Positions 15,292-24,873 of a DNA stretch of 64,000 bases are shown here, piece by piece. Made by a program: the position numbers and the translations under genes. The notes beneath the pieces were generated by a model, which worked only from the letters and a program-made list of their open reading frames with translations, had not been told where the DNA came from and made no database searches. The DNA is taken from contig NZ_JAVLBN010000001.1 in the NCBI RefSeq assembly GCF_031581065.1, positions 78,974 to 142,973 of the forward strand, read 5' to 3'. Each line of letters opens with the position of its first letter. Position 1 is the stretch's first letter. Source of the stretch: Salibacter sp031581065 (lineage in GTDB: Bacteria > Bacteroidota > Bacteroidia > Flavobacteriales_G > Salibacteraceae).

Positions 15292-17361
15292 CTATTCTGA
15301 ATCTGTTTCAGAGCCTTCTCCTTCCATGGGCTGTTCGCCCTCATTGTTCATTTGAGGCTCTTGATCTCCAGAGTCACCATTATCTTTAGGAACGTAATCA
15401 TCCCGAATTACCCTAAATGTTGTACGTCTGTTTTTCTGGTGAGCGGCTTCTTTCTCTTCTTTAGTTGGAAGATCAGCAATCTCAGCATCAGATATTCTCG
15501 GTTCATTTTCACCGTACCCTCTTGCTTCCATTCTCTCTTCTTCAATTCCTTTCGAAATCAAGTAATCAACACAACTTTGAGCACGTTTTTGAGACAGAGT
15601 TTGGTTTGATGCTGAAGAACCACGCGTATCAGTATGCGCCATCAACTCAACAACAATGTTTGGGTTATCAACGAGTACCTGATAAAGGTAATCGAGTGAA
15701 TCTTTAGAGTTCACAGAGTCATTAACCTGAAGCTCCCATTCGCCAAGATCGTATCGAACCTCTGGAAATTCGATTTCGTCCTGTTGAATTGACTGAAGTT
15801 TGAAGTCGTGTTTGAATCGTGTTGATTGCTGAACACCTACAGTAGTCTCTTGTCCTTTACCATTTAGGTAACCATCAGCAGAAACAAGTAATGTATAAGA
15901 AGTATTAGCTTTAACGTAACGCTCATCAGATCCTTCTTTCTTATCGAATTGATAATACCCCAATTCATCAGTAGTAACCTGAACGGTACTTCCATCAGTT
16001 CCTTTCATTTCAATTGTGGCATTTGGAATTGGTTCGCCAGTCTCAACATCGCTTACCATACCATCTATAACAAATTTGAGCGGTGGAATACGGAAGCTCC
16101 AAATATCATCACCTCCGCGACCACCTGAGCGATCTGAACTAAAAAATCCTTTTTCTTCACTTCCTTCAAAGATAATTCCAAAGTCATTTGAAGAAGAGTT
16201 CATCGGGTATTGCATGTTCTCAACTTCTCCCCATGAATCAGACTCACCCTGGCGAGTAGATTTAAAGAGATCCAGACCTCCCATTCCGGGGTGGCCATTA
16301 GAGGCAAAGTATAAATTTCCATCTTCTCTTATGAATGGATACATTTCATCACCATCAGTATTGACACCTTCAACATTCACAGGCTCACCCCATGTTCTTT
16401 TTCGGCTGTCATATTTCACAAACCAGATATCTTTTCCGCCTTTCCCTCCGGGCATATCTGATGCAAAGAACATATACTCGTCATCAAGTCCCATTGATGG
16501 GTGACCAACAACATTTGAATCAGGCTTATCAATTGGAACTATTTCGGGCTCAGCATAAGAACGGCCACGTTGCTTGGCTGTGTAAATATCACACCCCATT
16601 GCAGAGTTCTTTTTGTCGATACAACGAGTAAAGAAAAGTGTTCTGTAACGCTTGTCCATCGTAGCACCACCTTCATTTGATTCTTCCGTACTCAACCCTT
16701 CGAGAAGAGTAGGAACCATCCATTTTCCTTTTCTGTCCTGTTTACTGTAGAAAAGTGAAGAGTAATTTTGACCCGTATTTGGATCAATTGAGTTTCCAGT
16801 AGCACCTTCACGAGTTGAGGTGAAAATTATCTCATCATTCTTTCGATCAGCAAAAGTTGGCGCAAAATCAGCTTGTTTAGAGTTGAGCAATTGCTCTGGT
16901 CTCACTTCGTAGCGGGTTGGATTATCTTTCCACTCCTGAGCGAGTTCACAGGATTTAATCCCTCTTTGCCCTCGTTTATCGTCAGGGGCTAACTCTTTAA
17001 AGTTTTTATACTCTACAAGAGCTTCTTCAAACTTCCCTTGCTTTCTTAATGATTCTGCTAAAAAATATTTCACATCAGGGTTTGAATAACCGGCTTTATC
17101 AGCTTTCGAGAGCCAGTTTTCTGCCATTTCATTATCCTGAAGATAGAAGTAAGACTGACCAATCTTGAAAAGGATACGTTTTTTTTCAGCGAACTTCTTC
17201 TCTTTTGAGTAAGCCTTTTTGTACAATTCAATAGCTTGATGAAACGAATAATTTTTAAACGCTGCGTCTGCCTCTCCGGTGTAATCCTTTTGTGCAAAAG
17301 AAGTTAACTGAACAAATAAGAATAATAACACTAGACCTGAGGCTGATTTGATTCCACTCAT
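15292..17361 (-). CDS. OmpA-family protein with TPR, PD40 beta-propeller and CarboxypepD-like domains
   Basis: A 689-residue secreted protein. A signal peptide (residues 1-23, ending FVQLTSFAQ) leads into TPR-like helices (about 30-130), then PD40/TolB-type propeller repeats (SSLFYSKQDRKGKWMVPT, FFASDMPGGKGGKDIWFV, LYFASNGHPGMGGLDLF), a carboxypeptidase-regulatory-like beta domain near 430-500, and an OmpA peptidoglycan-binding domain (VELMAHTDTRGSSASNQ, SQKRAQSCVDYLISKGI). The tail is acidic and low in complexity. The layout is common in Bacteroidota and resembles type IX-associated envelope proteins such as PorE; that link is inference. Confidence 0.88.
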   Translation of the reverse strand: MSGIKSASGLVLLFLFVQLTSFAQKDYTGEADAAFKNYSFHQAIELYKKAYSKEKKFAEKKRILFKIGQSYFYLQDNEMAENWLSKADKAGYSNPDVKYFLAESLRKQGKFEEALVEYKNFKELAPDDKRGQRGIKSCELAQEWKDNPTRYEVRPEQLLNSKQADFAPTFADRKNDEIIFTSTREGATGNSIDPNTGQNYSSLFYSKQDRKGKWMVPTLLEGLSTEESNEGGATMDKRYRTLFFTRCIDKKNSAMGCDIYTAKQRGRSYAEPEIVPIDKPDSNVVGHPSMGLDDEYMFFASDMPGGKGGKDIWFVKYDSRKRTWGEPVNVEGVNTDGDEMYPFIREDGNLYFASNGHPGMGGLDLFKSTRQGESDSWGEVENMQYPMNSSSNDFGIIFEGSEEKGFFSSDRSGGRGGDDIWSFRIPPLKFVIDGMVSDVETGEPIPNATIEMKGTDGSTVQVTTDELGYYQFDKKEGSDERYVKANTSYTLLVSADGYLNGKGQETTVGVQQSTRFKHDFKLQSIQQDEIEFPEVRYDLGEWELQVNDSVNSKDSLDYLYQVLVDNPNIVVELMAHTDTRGSSASNQTLSQKRAQSCVDYLISKGIEEERMEARGYGENEPRISDAEIADLPTKEEKEAAHQKNRRTTFRVIRDDYVPKDNGDSGDQEPQMNNEGEQPMEGEGSETDSE

Positions 17362-17366
17362 ATAGG

Positions 17367-17399
17367 TTAATACTTTGTTAAACTATATTAATACTTTGT
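17367..17399. repeat. 12-bp direct repeat upstream of the OmpA/PD40 gene
   Basis: TTAATACTTTGT occurs at 17367-17378 and again at 17388-17399, 21 bases apart, two helical turns, immediately upstream of the start codon. It could be a regulator site or chance in AT-rich DNA. Confidence 0.4.
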
Positions 17400-17442
17400 A
17401 AATTAAGGCACCAAAATAAGCAAAAAAAAGCTACTGCAAAAG

Positions 17443-17470
17443 AAAAGCCCCACAGTTTAGTGAGGCTTTT
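17443..17470 (-). terminator. Intrinsic terminator after glnN
   Basis: AAAAGCCCCAC pairs with GTGAGGCTTTT around AGTTTA; on the minus strand it ends in a T-rich run. It lies 25 bases after the glnN stop. Confidence 0.82.
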
Positions 17471-17494
17471 CAATAAGTATATCAAAATCACTAT

Positions 17495-19681
17495 TTATCT
17501 AGTAAATAATAATTCCCTGTATTTTGGCCATGGCCAGTCGTTATTATCAATGATTAATTCGAGCTTATCAACTTCATAGCGTATCTTATCGAAGTAAGGC
17601 CTTACCTTATCTCCGTACGCTACAGCTTGCTCTTTTGGAGATGTAAGTTTATTAGCCACTTTGCGCTCATCAATCATGTCATAAACTAGTCTTCTTATAG
17701 CCTTTACTCTTGATGAAATTTCTTCAATAATTGCAATATGATCGCCTGCGTGCTCTTTAAAGTCAGCTTCAAAAATATCTTTAAGGCCTTTAACACTTTC
17801 AATCATACCCTTTTGGTATTTCAAAGCCACAGGAATCATATGATTTAAAGCCATATCAGCCATTACGCGTGACTCAATTTGTATTTTCATATGGTATTCC
17901 TCAAGGTTGATTTCATATCTTGAATCAACCTCACGGTTATTCATGATATTCAATTGCTCATAAAGGTCTTTAACTTTATCCTCAACGAGGAAATCAAGAG
18001 CGTGAGCTGTACCATTTACATTGTGCAAGCCTCTTTTCTTTGCTTCTTCGACCCATTCATCACTGTATCCGTTACCTTCAAACAAAACAGGTTTTGAAAC
18101 TTTAATGTAATCTCTGAGGATGTTGAGAATAGCTTCATCCTTCTTGACACCTTTCGCAATTAATCCATCAACTTCACCCTTAAATTCCTGAAGCTGTTTG
18201 GCAACAGCAGCATTTAAAGCAATCATTGGATTTGCGCAATTCGCTGTAGAACCAACAGCTCTAAACTCAAATTTGTTTCCAGTGAAAGCAAATGGAGATG
18301 TCCTGTTTCTGTCAGTATTATCCAAAAGTATTTGTGGTATCTTACCAATATTGAGCTTTAATTCTGTCTTTTGATCAGGAGAGAGCGCCTCACCTGTCAC
18401 ACTTTTTTCCAGGTCATTCAGAACCTTTGTCAACTGCGATCCGATGAAAATCGATAATATTGCCGGAGGAGCTTCATTTGCTCCCAACCTGTGGTCGTTA
18501 CCGGCTGAAGCGATTGTGGCTCTGAGTAAGTCAGCGTTCTCATGAACTGCTTTAATCGTATTTACCAGAAAAGTAAGAAAGCGAATGTTTTCCTTTGGCG
18601 TTTTCCCGGGAGCTAAAAGGTTTTTATGTTTTGATGAATTTGTCCCCAACGACCAGTTATTATGCTTTCCCGATCCATTCATTCCTGCAAATGGCTTTTC
18701 GTGGAGTAGCACTCTAAAATTATGACGATGTGCTACTTTTTCCATCACATCCATAAGTAACTGGTTGTGATCAACTGCCAAATTACATTCCTCAAAAACA
18801 GGGGCGCATTCAAACTGGTTTGGTGCTACTTCATTGTGACGAGTTGTAACCGGGATACCCAATCTCAATGATTCCTGCTCAAAATCATGCATAAATGCCG
18901 TAACACGATCAGGAATACTACCAAAATAGTGATCATCTAACTGCTGGCCTTTTGAAGATGAATGTCCAAAAAGTGTTCTACCGGTCAGAACCAAATCTGG
19001 ACGAGCTGTAAACAAAGCAGAATCTACAAGGAAGTATTCCTGTTCCCAGCCTAAAGTTGCGGTTACTTTTGATATATTTTTATCGAAATACTGACACACA
19101 TCAGTAGCAGCTTTATCTATTGCCTGTAGTGATTTGATCAATGGCGCCTTGTAATCCAGAGACTCGCCCGTGTATGAAACGAAAATTGTCGGGATGCAGA
19201 GGGTCTGACCAATAATAAATGCCGGAGAACTAGGGTCCCAGGCGGTATATCCCCTTGCTTCAAATGTATTACGAATACCACCGCTCGGGAATGAAGATGC
19301 ATCGGGTTCTTGTTGAACAAGTTGCTCGCCATTGAAAGTTTCAAATGAACGACCATCCTCAGTTGGTGTATAAAACGCATCATGTTTCTCAGCAGTTCTG
19401 CCTGTTAATGGCTGAAACCAGTGGGTATAATGTGTAGCGTCTTTTGACATTGCCCATGCTTTCATTGCTGAAGCAACCTGATTGGCCATTTTCCGGTTGA
19501 GCTTTACTCCACGGTTTACTGAATCCATAACGCTCTCATAAGCTTCTTTGCTCATGTACTGGCGCATGGTTTCATTGTTGAAAACCAACTCACCAAAATA
19601 ATCTGAAATTTTTGTTGAGGGGGCGTTAACTTCTACAGGACGCCTTCTGAAAGTTTCTTTTAGAGCTGTAAGTCGTAACAT
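17495..19681 (-). CDS. glnN: Glutamine synthetase type III
   Basis: Makes glutamine from glutamate, ammonia and ATP; the dodecameric type III enzyme is typical of Bacteroidota and cyanobacteria. The product is 728 residues, the family's length. Visible features include FGELVFNNETMRQYM near the N-terminus, the ATP/glutamate site segment TLGWEQEYFLVD, RHNEVAPNQFECAPVFE, the glycine-rich GMNGSGKHNNWSLGTN and the arginine-containing GNDHRLGANEAPPAI. I chose the ATG giving MLRLTALKETFRRR; an upstream ATG would add 17 residues that overlap the promoter. Motif copies lie at 18983 and 19201. Confidence 0.96.
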   Translation of the reverse strand: MLRLTALKETFRRRPVEVNAPSTKISDYFGELVFNNETMRQYMSKEAYESVMDSVNRGVKLNRKMANQVASAMKAWAMSKDATHYTHWFQPLTGRTAEKHDAFYTPTEDGRSFETFNGEQLVQQEPDASSFPSGGIRNTFEARGYTAWDPSSPAFIIGQTLCIPTIFVSYTGESLDYKAPLIKSLQAIDKAATDVCQYFDKNISKVTATLGWEQEYFLVDSALFTARPDLVLTGRTLFGHSSSKGQQLDDHYFGSIPDRVTAFMHDFEQESLRLGIPVTTRHNEVAPNQFECAPVFEECNLAVDHNQLLMDVMEKVAHRHNFRVLLHEKPFAGMNGSGKHNNWSLGTNSSKHKNLLAPGKTPKENIRFLTFLVNTIKAVHENADLLRATIASAGNDHRLGANEAPPAILSIFIGSQLTKVLNDLEKSVTGEALSPDQKTELKLNIGKIPQILLDNTDRNRTSPFAFTGNKFEFRAVGSTANCANPMIALNAAVAKQLQEFKGEVDGLIAKGVKKDEAILNILRDYIKVSKPVLFEGNGYSDEWVEEAKKRGLHNVNGTAHALDFLVEDKVKDLYEQLNIMNNREVDSRYEINLEEYHMKIQIESRVMADMALNHMIPVALKYQKGMIESVKGLKDIFEADFKEHAGDHIAIIEEISSRVKAIRRLVYDMIDERKVANKLTSPKEQAVAYGDKVRPYFDKIRYEVDKLELIIDNNDWPWPKYRELLFTR

Positions 19682-19697
19682 TTGCTGAATTTTTATA

Positions 19698-19705
19698 CAA
19701 ATGTA
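19698..19705 (-). promoter_or_regulatory. glnN: -7 element of the glnN promoter
   Basis: The minus strand reads TACATTTG, identical to the -7 of the tRNA promoter, 16 bases before the chosen glnN start. This short leader supports the shorter start. Confidence 0.6.
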
Positions 19706-19780
19706 GACTTTAATGAGGGGTGACGTAATCAAAAAATGAATTAATTTATCAACACCCCTTAATTTTAAGGCTAAACCCTG

Positions 19781-20737
19781 TTAAAAAACATCTTTTTCAA
19801 GAAGCACCCCTGAAATAATGAAGGCTAAATAAAAAATAAATAAAATTCCGCCCTCAACTCTTGAGATTTTTCGATTATTGAGCATAAATGGAAAAACAAG
19901 TAATGTTATTCCGGCTACCCACCAAAAATCTACTCTAAGAACAGCCTCATTAATAGGTATAGGAATGGTAATAGCTGTAATACCGAGAATTGCAGCGATA
20001 TTGAAAATATTGGAGCCAATAAGGTTACCAATAGAAATATTAGTTTCCTTTCTTACAGCAGCAGTAATAGAAGTAATTAACTCTGGAGTGGAAGTACCAA
20101 ATGCTACAATCGTTGAACTGATTAATAAATCACTAACTCCTAAATTCCTGGCAACTTCTGTAGCGCCATCAACTAACCATTCAGAACCGAGTGCTAAACC
20201 AATCGATCCAAGTGCAATATAAAGTACGTCTCGCCAAACCGATCCTTTCGTAGCTGTTTCATCAACCTCGTCTTCAACTCTTGACCTTTTGTTGTAGCGC
20301 CTTGACTCAAAGATGAGAAACAGGCTGAATAAAATCAAAACCACAAAGATCACCACACCCTCCCATCGCTCAAGTTCGAGGTCCAGCATAAACAAATAGA
20401 GTAATGTAGTCACGAGGAGCATCATAGGCCAATCAAACCGAATTGAATTTCGATCTACTCTAATTGGCGAGGTAAGAGCTGTCAATCCAAGGACTAATGC
20501 CAAATTAGCAACATTTGAGCCCAACACATTTCCGATTGAAATATCAGGATGCCCCTGCAAAGCAGCTTTTAAACTCACGACAAGTTCAGGAGCTGATGTC
20601 CCAAAAGACACGATAGTCATGCCAACAACAAGTGTGGAAATTCTGGCTCTGACCGCTATATTTACTGCACCTTTTACGAGGACTTCACCTCCGGCAATCA
20701 ATAGGGCGATACCCAGAATTAGGAACAAATAGGCCAT
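19781..20737 (-). CDS. Calcium/sodium antiporter (CaCA family, YrbG type)
   Basis: An inner-membrane exchanger of about ten helices. The two inverted alpha-repeats are both present: VVGMTIVSFGTSAPELVVSL near residues 37-56 and LISSTIVAFGTSTPELITSI near 207-226, each followed by the glycine/asparagine segment (SIGNVLGSNVANLALVLG and SIGNLIGSNIFNIAAILG). The 318-residue length is normal. Its start overlaps the tatA stop by one base (TAATG). Confidence 0.93.
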   Translation of the reverse strand: MAYLFLILGIALLIAGGEVLVKGAVNIAVRARISTLVVGMTIVSFGTSAPELVVSLKAALQGHPDISIGNVLGSNVANLALVLGLTALTSPIRVDRNSIRFDWPMMLLVTTLLYLFMLDLELERWEGVVIFVVLILFSLFLIFESRRYNKRSRVEDEVDETATKGSVWRDVLYIALGSIGLALGSEWLVDGATEVARNLGVSDLLISSTIVAFGTSTPELITSITAAVRKETNISIGNLIGSNIFNIAAILGITAITIPIPINEAVLRVDFWWVAGITLLVFPFMLNNRKISRVEGGILFIFYLAFIISGVLLEKDVF

Positions 20738-21090
20738 TAATCAGATTTCGTTTGACCGGATTCTTGATCGCTTTCTTTTCGGTCAGATCCTTCAGAACCT
20801 TCAGAACCCTCGTTTTCATTTGTACTCGACTTACTTTGGGATTGATTCTGTGGATCCTGATCTCTTTTTTCAGCGTAGAGTTTTCGGTTTACATCAAGAT
20901 CATTTTTGACATCTCCCATGTTGTTTTGAATATCACGCTGAATATCATCAGTTGCATTTTTGATGTAGCGAATACCTTTTCCAAGACCACGAGCAAACTC
21001 CGGAATCTTTTTCGCTCCAAAAAGGAGTAAAACAATAAAGAGGATCATGAATACTTCTCCTCCACCTAAATCGAAAAACAACAATGTCAT
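20737..21090 (-). CDS. tatA: Twin-arginine translocase subunit TatA
   Basis: TatA oligomerises to form the path for folded proteins. The N-terminal membrane helix and hinge (GEVFMILFIVLLLFGAKKIPEFARGLG) and the following amphipathic helix are clear. The 117-residue protein has a long acidic, serine-rich tail with GSE/GSD repeats, longer than E. coli TatA (89). tatC is not in the window. The tail region carries the motif at 20781 directly followed by two TCAGAACC near-copies. Confidence 0.92.
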   Translation of the reverse strand: MTLLFFDLGGGEVFMILFIVLLLFGAKKIPEFARGLGKGIRYIKNATDDIQRDIQNNMGDVKNDLDVNRKLYAEKRDQDPQNQSQSKSSTNENEGSEGSEGSDRKESDQESGQTKSD

Positions 21091-21119
21091 ATCAACCGAT
21101 CTCCTCTTAATTCAGGATG

Positions 21120-21127
21120 CAAATATA
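21120..21127 (-). promoter_or_regulatory. tatA: -7 element of the tatA promoter
   Basis: The minus strand reads TATATTTG just after the secDF terminator and 29 bases before the tatA ATG, giving a clean new transcription unit. Confidence 0.6.
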
Positions 21128-21130
21128 AAG

Positions 21131-21160
21131 AAAAAGCCCCCTCAAAAATGAGGAGGCTTT
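21131..21160 (-). terminator. Intrinsic terminator of secDF
   Basis: AAAGCCCCCTC and GAGGAGGCTTT pair around AAAAAT; on the minus strand a run of T follows. It is 23 bases after the secDF stop and ahead of the tatA promoter. Confidence 0.85.
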
Positions 21161-21182
21161 GATATTGAGATAAAGTCAATTA

Positions 21183-24100
21183 TTAAACTTTTCCTTTCAC
21201 CTTTTTACTCAAATCCATCATTAATGGAGTTGCGATTCCAAGTGAAGAGTAAGTACCCACTAAAACACCTACCATGAGAGCGAATACAAATCCGCGAATC
21301 ATTTCACCACCAAAGATGAATATCACGAGTAATACGACAAATGTTGTTAATGATGTATTGATTGTCCTGCTCAATGTGCTGTTCAATGCACTATTAATCG
21401 TTCTCTCCTGATCGTGTTTAGGGTGCAACCCAATGTATTCACGAATACGGTCAAATACTACAACCGTATCGTTGATCGAATACCCCACAACTGTTAGCAC
21501 AGCTGCGATGAACGATTGATCAATTTCAAGTGAGAATGGTAATATTCCGTAGAATATTGAGAACAATGAAAGAACGATTAATACATCGTGCGTCATGGCG
21601 AGCAATGCTCCAACAGAGTACTGCCATTTTCTAAATCTGATGAGGATATAAAGGAAGATCACAACAAGCGAGAAAAGAATCGCCCAAACAGCTGCCTGTT
21701 TGATATCATCAGCAATTGTTGGCTCAACCTTTTGTGAGGTCAACTCAGTAATAAATTCAGATTCAGAAATATCATTTTGATAAAATGGCAGCAATCCTTC
21801 GTAGAGTTTAGCTTCTATTCTTCCATCTACACCATCTTCTTTGCTGTCAATTTTGTATTTAGTTACAATCTTAACCTGATTTGAAGACCCAAAGGTCTTA
21901 ACTTGCGGTGGTTGTTTAGTACCATTCTCAGAAACGAATTTCTCACCTAAAGCATCAGATATTTCAGTAACCTCAACCGGTTTGTCAAAGCGAACAATGT
22001 AAGATCTACCACCAGTGAAGTCAACACCAGAGTTGAGTCCTTTAGTAAATAATGATCCTAAACCTGCCAGTAGGATAATACCACTAATTATGTAGAATTT
22101 CTTACGACCTTTTACAAATTCAAATTTTGGATTTTGAAGGATATTTTTGGTCAAGTTAGTTCCAAAAGTGACATTAGCTTTTTGTCCAAGTCTCCATTCA
22201 AACAACAGTCTTGTGATAAAGATTGCTGAGAACAACGAAGTTAGGATACCAATGATCAACGTAGTTGCAAAACCTTGAATTGGACCTGTTCCGAATGTAG
22301 CCAAAATAATTCCCGTTAAGAGGGTAGTAATATTGGCATCGAGGATTGAACTGTAAGCATTTTTGTAACCATCAGCTATAGCGAGTTTGAGTCCTTTTCC
22401 GGCTCTTAACTCTTCTCTGATACGCTCATAAATAAGTACGTTAGCATCAACTGACATACCTATTGTCAATACGATACCGGCAATACCGGGTAATGTCAAT
22501 GTCGCTCTCAATGAAGCGAGCACACCCAATACGAAGAATAAGTTAGCGATGAGTGCACCGTTTGCCACAACTCCTGCCTGGGCGTAGTAGAAAATCATGT
22601 AGACCAAAACTACTCCAAGCGCGATTAGGAATGAAGACAAACCACTTTCGATTGATTCTTCACCTAGTTCCGGCCCAACAACTGCCTCTTCGATAATATC
22701 AGAAGGAGCTGGAAGTTTACCTGCCTTTAAAACACCTGCAAGGTCACTTGCTTCTTGTTGAGTGAACCTACCTGTAATTTCTGTTTGGCCACTTGGAATT
22801 TCGCCCTGAACACGTGGAGCACTGTAAACGAGACCATCGAGAACCACAGAAATCGACTTGAGATCATTTGGATCTGACGATGCTTCACGTGTCATTTCTC
22901 TCCATGTTTGAGTTCCGGTACTGTTCATTGTCATGTTTACAGTAGCGTTACCCATTGGGTCAGTACCAACTCTCGCATCTGTAATATCATCACCTTCAAG
23001 TGGCGCTTCACCACTTTTAGGAACTTTTACAGCGTAGAGTCTGTAAATATTTTCATTGTCCTGTAATGGCTTAGCACTCCAAAAGAACTTCGCACGTGGA
23101 GGCATTTGGTTACGAATATCTTTTCTGCTCAACCAGTCATTGATAATTGCTGTATCAGATGCTTCAGCTAAACCAACTGTTGGCTGGCTACCTTCCTGGA
23201 GTGGCTGAAGTTTAGCAAAGAAAGGATTCTCTCTTCTAAACTCTTCGGCAGACATTTGGGTAGAATCAGCAAGCGCTGAATCACCTTCACCTGCGAGCAA
23301 GTCATCAATATCTTCAGAACCAGTATCAGCTGCAGTAGTATCTCCTTCAACAGCCGCAGAATCACTGGCAATCTCTTCCTTGTCAGATCCTGAATCATCG
23401 AGTAAGTCAGCAATTTGTTCACCACTATCATCAGATTGAGTTGCTTCAGTAGCTTCTTCACTGTCAGATGAAGACTTTTCAGTCTCTTTCAGGATAGCGT
23501 TAGCTCTCTCGAGAGAAGGATAGATTTCATAGTTCTGATAAGTATGGAAAAACTCTAGTTTGGCAGTTCCCTGAAGTATATCACGAACGCGATCTTTATC
23601 TTTTACACCTGGAAGCTCAACGATTATTCTTCCTGTTCCGGAAAGACGCTGAATGTTTGGCTGAACAACACCGAGGTTGTCAACCCTTTTTCTCAGTACC
23701 TGCTCAGTTCTCCTGATCGCTTCTTCAGATTCCTGACGAATGATTGTGTAAACTTCTTCGTTTGAAGCATCAGCCGGAATCTTTTCCTTGTTCTCAAGGT
23801 TGTGAAAAACAGAAGCAAGTTTGAAATCAGGAGCTATATCCTGCTGAGCTGTTCTAAACAACGTCACAAAATCAGCATCACTTGATTTTTGAAGTTCGCG
23901 AGCTTGTTGTAAAACTTCCTGGTAAGTTGGGTTCTGACGATTAACACCAGCCAACGAGTTCAACATATCAGGAACTGATACCTGGAGTGTTACGTGCATC
24001 CCGCCCTGGAGGTCAAGACCTAAGTTGATTTCGCGCTTTTTACAGTAGTTGTAAGTGTACCCGAATACCGGATAAACCTCTTCACTACCCTTTTCGAGCA

Positions 24101-24308
24101 AAATTTTAGACTCATAACTTTGACGAGCTGAATCCTGCTGATAAAGCGACAATTCTGGATTCACCTCCAACAGTGAGTCAACCTTTGCTTTTGCTCTCTC
24201 GTTTGCATCTGACTCAACACTGCCTGTTACAAATGTGAATGAGATTTGGAAGATACAGGCGAGTACCAATAAAATGGTGAATGTCCAAAGTGCACCTTTG
24301 TTTTGCAT
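21183..24308 (-). CDS. secDF: Protein translocase subunit SecDF (fused)
   Basis: SecD and SecF use the proton gradient to pull secreted proteins through SecYEG. The 1041-residue product is the fused form. SecD: helix 1 at residues 8-30, LGLDLQGGMHVTLQV near 97-111, and the periplasmic P1 domain; then the five C-terminal SecD helices (IALGVVLVYMIFYYAQAG, TIGMSVDANVLIYERIREEL). SecF: VDFTGGRSYIVRF near 775 and VVGYSINDTVVVFDRIRE near 940. Within P1, about residues 275-350 is a very acidic Ser/Asp/Glu-rich insert absent from E. coli SecD. Confidence 0.96.
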   Translation of the reverse strand: MQNKGALWTFTILLVLACIFQISFTFVTGSVESDANERAKAKVDSLLEVNPELSLYQQDSARQSYESKILLEKGSEEVYPVFGYTYNYCKKREINLGLDLQGGMHVTLQVSVPDMLNSLAGVNRQNPTYQEVLQQARELQKSSDADFVTLFRTAQQDIAPDFKLASVFHNLENKEKIPADASNEEVYTIIRQESEEAIRRTEQVLRKRVDNLGVVQPNIQRLSGTGRIIVELPGVKDKDRVRDILQGTAKLEFFHTYQNYEIYPSLERANAILKETEKSSSDSEEATEATQSDDSGEQIADLLDDSGSDKEEIASDSAAVEGDTTAADTGSEDIDDLLAGEGDSALADSTQMSAEEFRRENPFFAKLQPLQEGSQPTVGLAEASDTAIINDWLSRKDIRNQMPPRAKFFWSAKPLQDNENIYRLYAVKVPKSGEAPLEGDDITDARVGTDPMGNATVNMTMNSTGTQTWREMTREASSDPNDLKSISVVLDGLVYSAPRVQGEIPSGQTEITGRFTQQEASDLAGVLKAGKLPAPSDIIEEAVVGPELGEESIESGLSSFLIALGVVLVYMIFYYAQAGVVANGALIANLFFVLGVLASLRATLTLPGIAGIVLTIGMSVDANVLIYERIREELRAGKGLKLAIADGYKNAYSSILDANITTLLTGIILATFGTGPIQGFATTLIIGILTSLFSAIFITRLLFEWRLGQKANVTFGTNLTKNILQNPKFEFVKGRKKFYIISGIILLAGLGSLFTKGLNSGVDFTGGRSYIVRFDKPVEVTEISDALGEKFVSENGTKQPPQVKTFGSSNQVKIVTKYKIDSKEDGVDGRIEAKLYEGLLPFYQNDISESEFITELTSQKVEPTIADDIKQAAVWAILFSLVVIFLYILIRFRKWQYSVGALLAMTHDVLIVLSLFSIFYGILPFSLEIDQSFIAAVLTVVGYSINDTVVVFDRIREYIGLHPKHDQERTINSALNSTLSRTINTSLTTFVVLLVIFIFGGEMIRGFVFALMVGVLVGTYSSLGIATPLMMDLSKKVKGKV

Positions 24309-24352
24309 GTGATTAAATTCTTATAGGGTGTATTCCGTTACAATTAAGTGCG

Positions 24353-24360
24353 CAAATATA
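24353..24360 (-). promoter_or_regulatory. secDF: -7 element of the secDF promoter
   Basis: The minus strand reads TATATTTG 44 bases before the secDF ATG; the -33 element is weak. Confidence 0.5.
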
Positions 24361-24438
24361 GAATTTCAATGATTTATTCCCAACGCAGTTTTAACATACT
24401 GCTCATCATTTTCAAATCTTGTTGTTATTTTGCGAATA

Positions 24439-24861
24439 ATGAGCGATCACTCAACCCATTCATTTGACAAGCCAATTGTGTTCTACGATGGCGTTTGCAA
24501 CCTGTGTAACGGGGCTGTTCAATTTATTTTAAAACATGAAAAAAGCCCACATTTATTATTTGCTTCTCTTCAAAGTGATTTTGCCAGGGAATTGATCAAT
24601 CAAAATAAAATTCCTTCATCGGTTGATAGCATCGTTTTTTACCACAACAATAAAGCTGATGTCAAATCAAAAGCTGCATTCAGGATTGCTCAACACCTAA
24701 AAGCACCGTGGTCACTTGTAAACATCTTTAGCTTTCTCCCGCAATCTATCACAAATGCAGGCTATGATCTGGTAGCCAAATACCGCTATCAGTTTTTTGG
24801 TAAAAAAGAAACCTGTCCTATGCCTTCAAAAGAATCACGAGACAGGTTTATCGATATTTAA
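24439..24861 (+). CDS. DCC family thiol-disulfide oxidoreductase-like protein (DUF393)
   Basis: A 140-residue protein of the DCC family, a thioredoxin-like fold of unknown substrate. The defining motif YDGVCNLCNGAVQFIL lies near residues 16-31, with the two cysteines spaced CxxC-like. The ATG giving MSDHSTHSF is preferred over a TTG 9 bases upstream. It is divergent from secDF and convergent with the DUF5606 gene, 12 bases apart. Confidence 0.9.
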   Translation: MSDHSTHSFDKPIVFYDGVCNLCNGAVQFILKHEKSPHLLFASLQSDFARELINQNKIPSSVDSIVFYHNNKADVKSKAAFRIAQHLKAPWSLVNIFSFLPQSITNAGYDLVAKYRYQFFGKKETCPMPSKESRDRFIDI

Positions 24862-24873
24862 TGAAGAAGTTAT

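Noticed and set aside
17367..17399. Direct repeat as part of an insertion-sequence end
   Set aside because: No transposase or inverted ends lie nearby; the two copies are spaced two helical turns and lie just upstream of a gene, more like an operator or chance.
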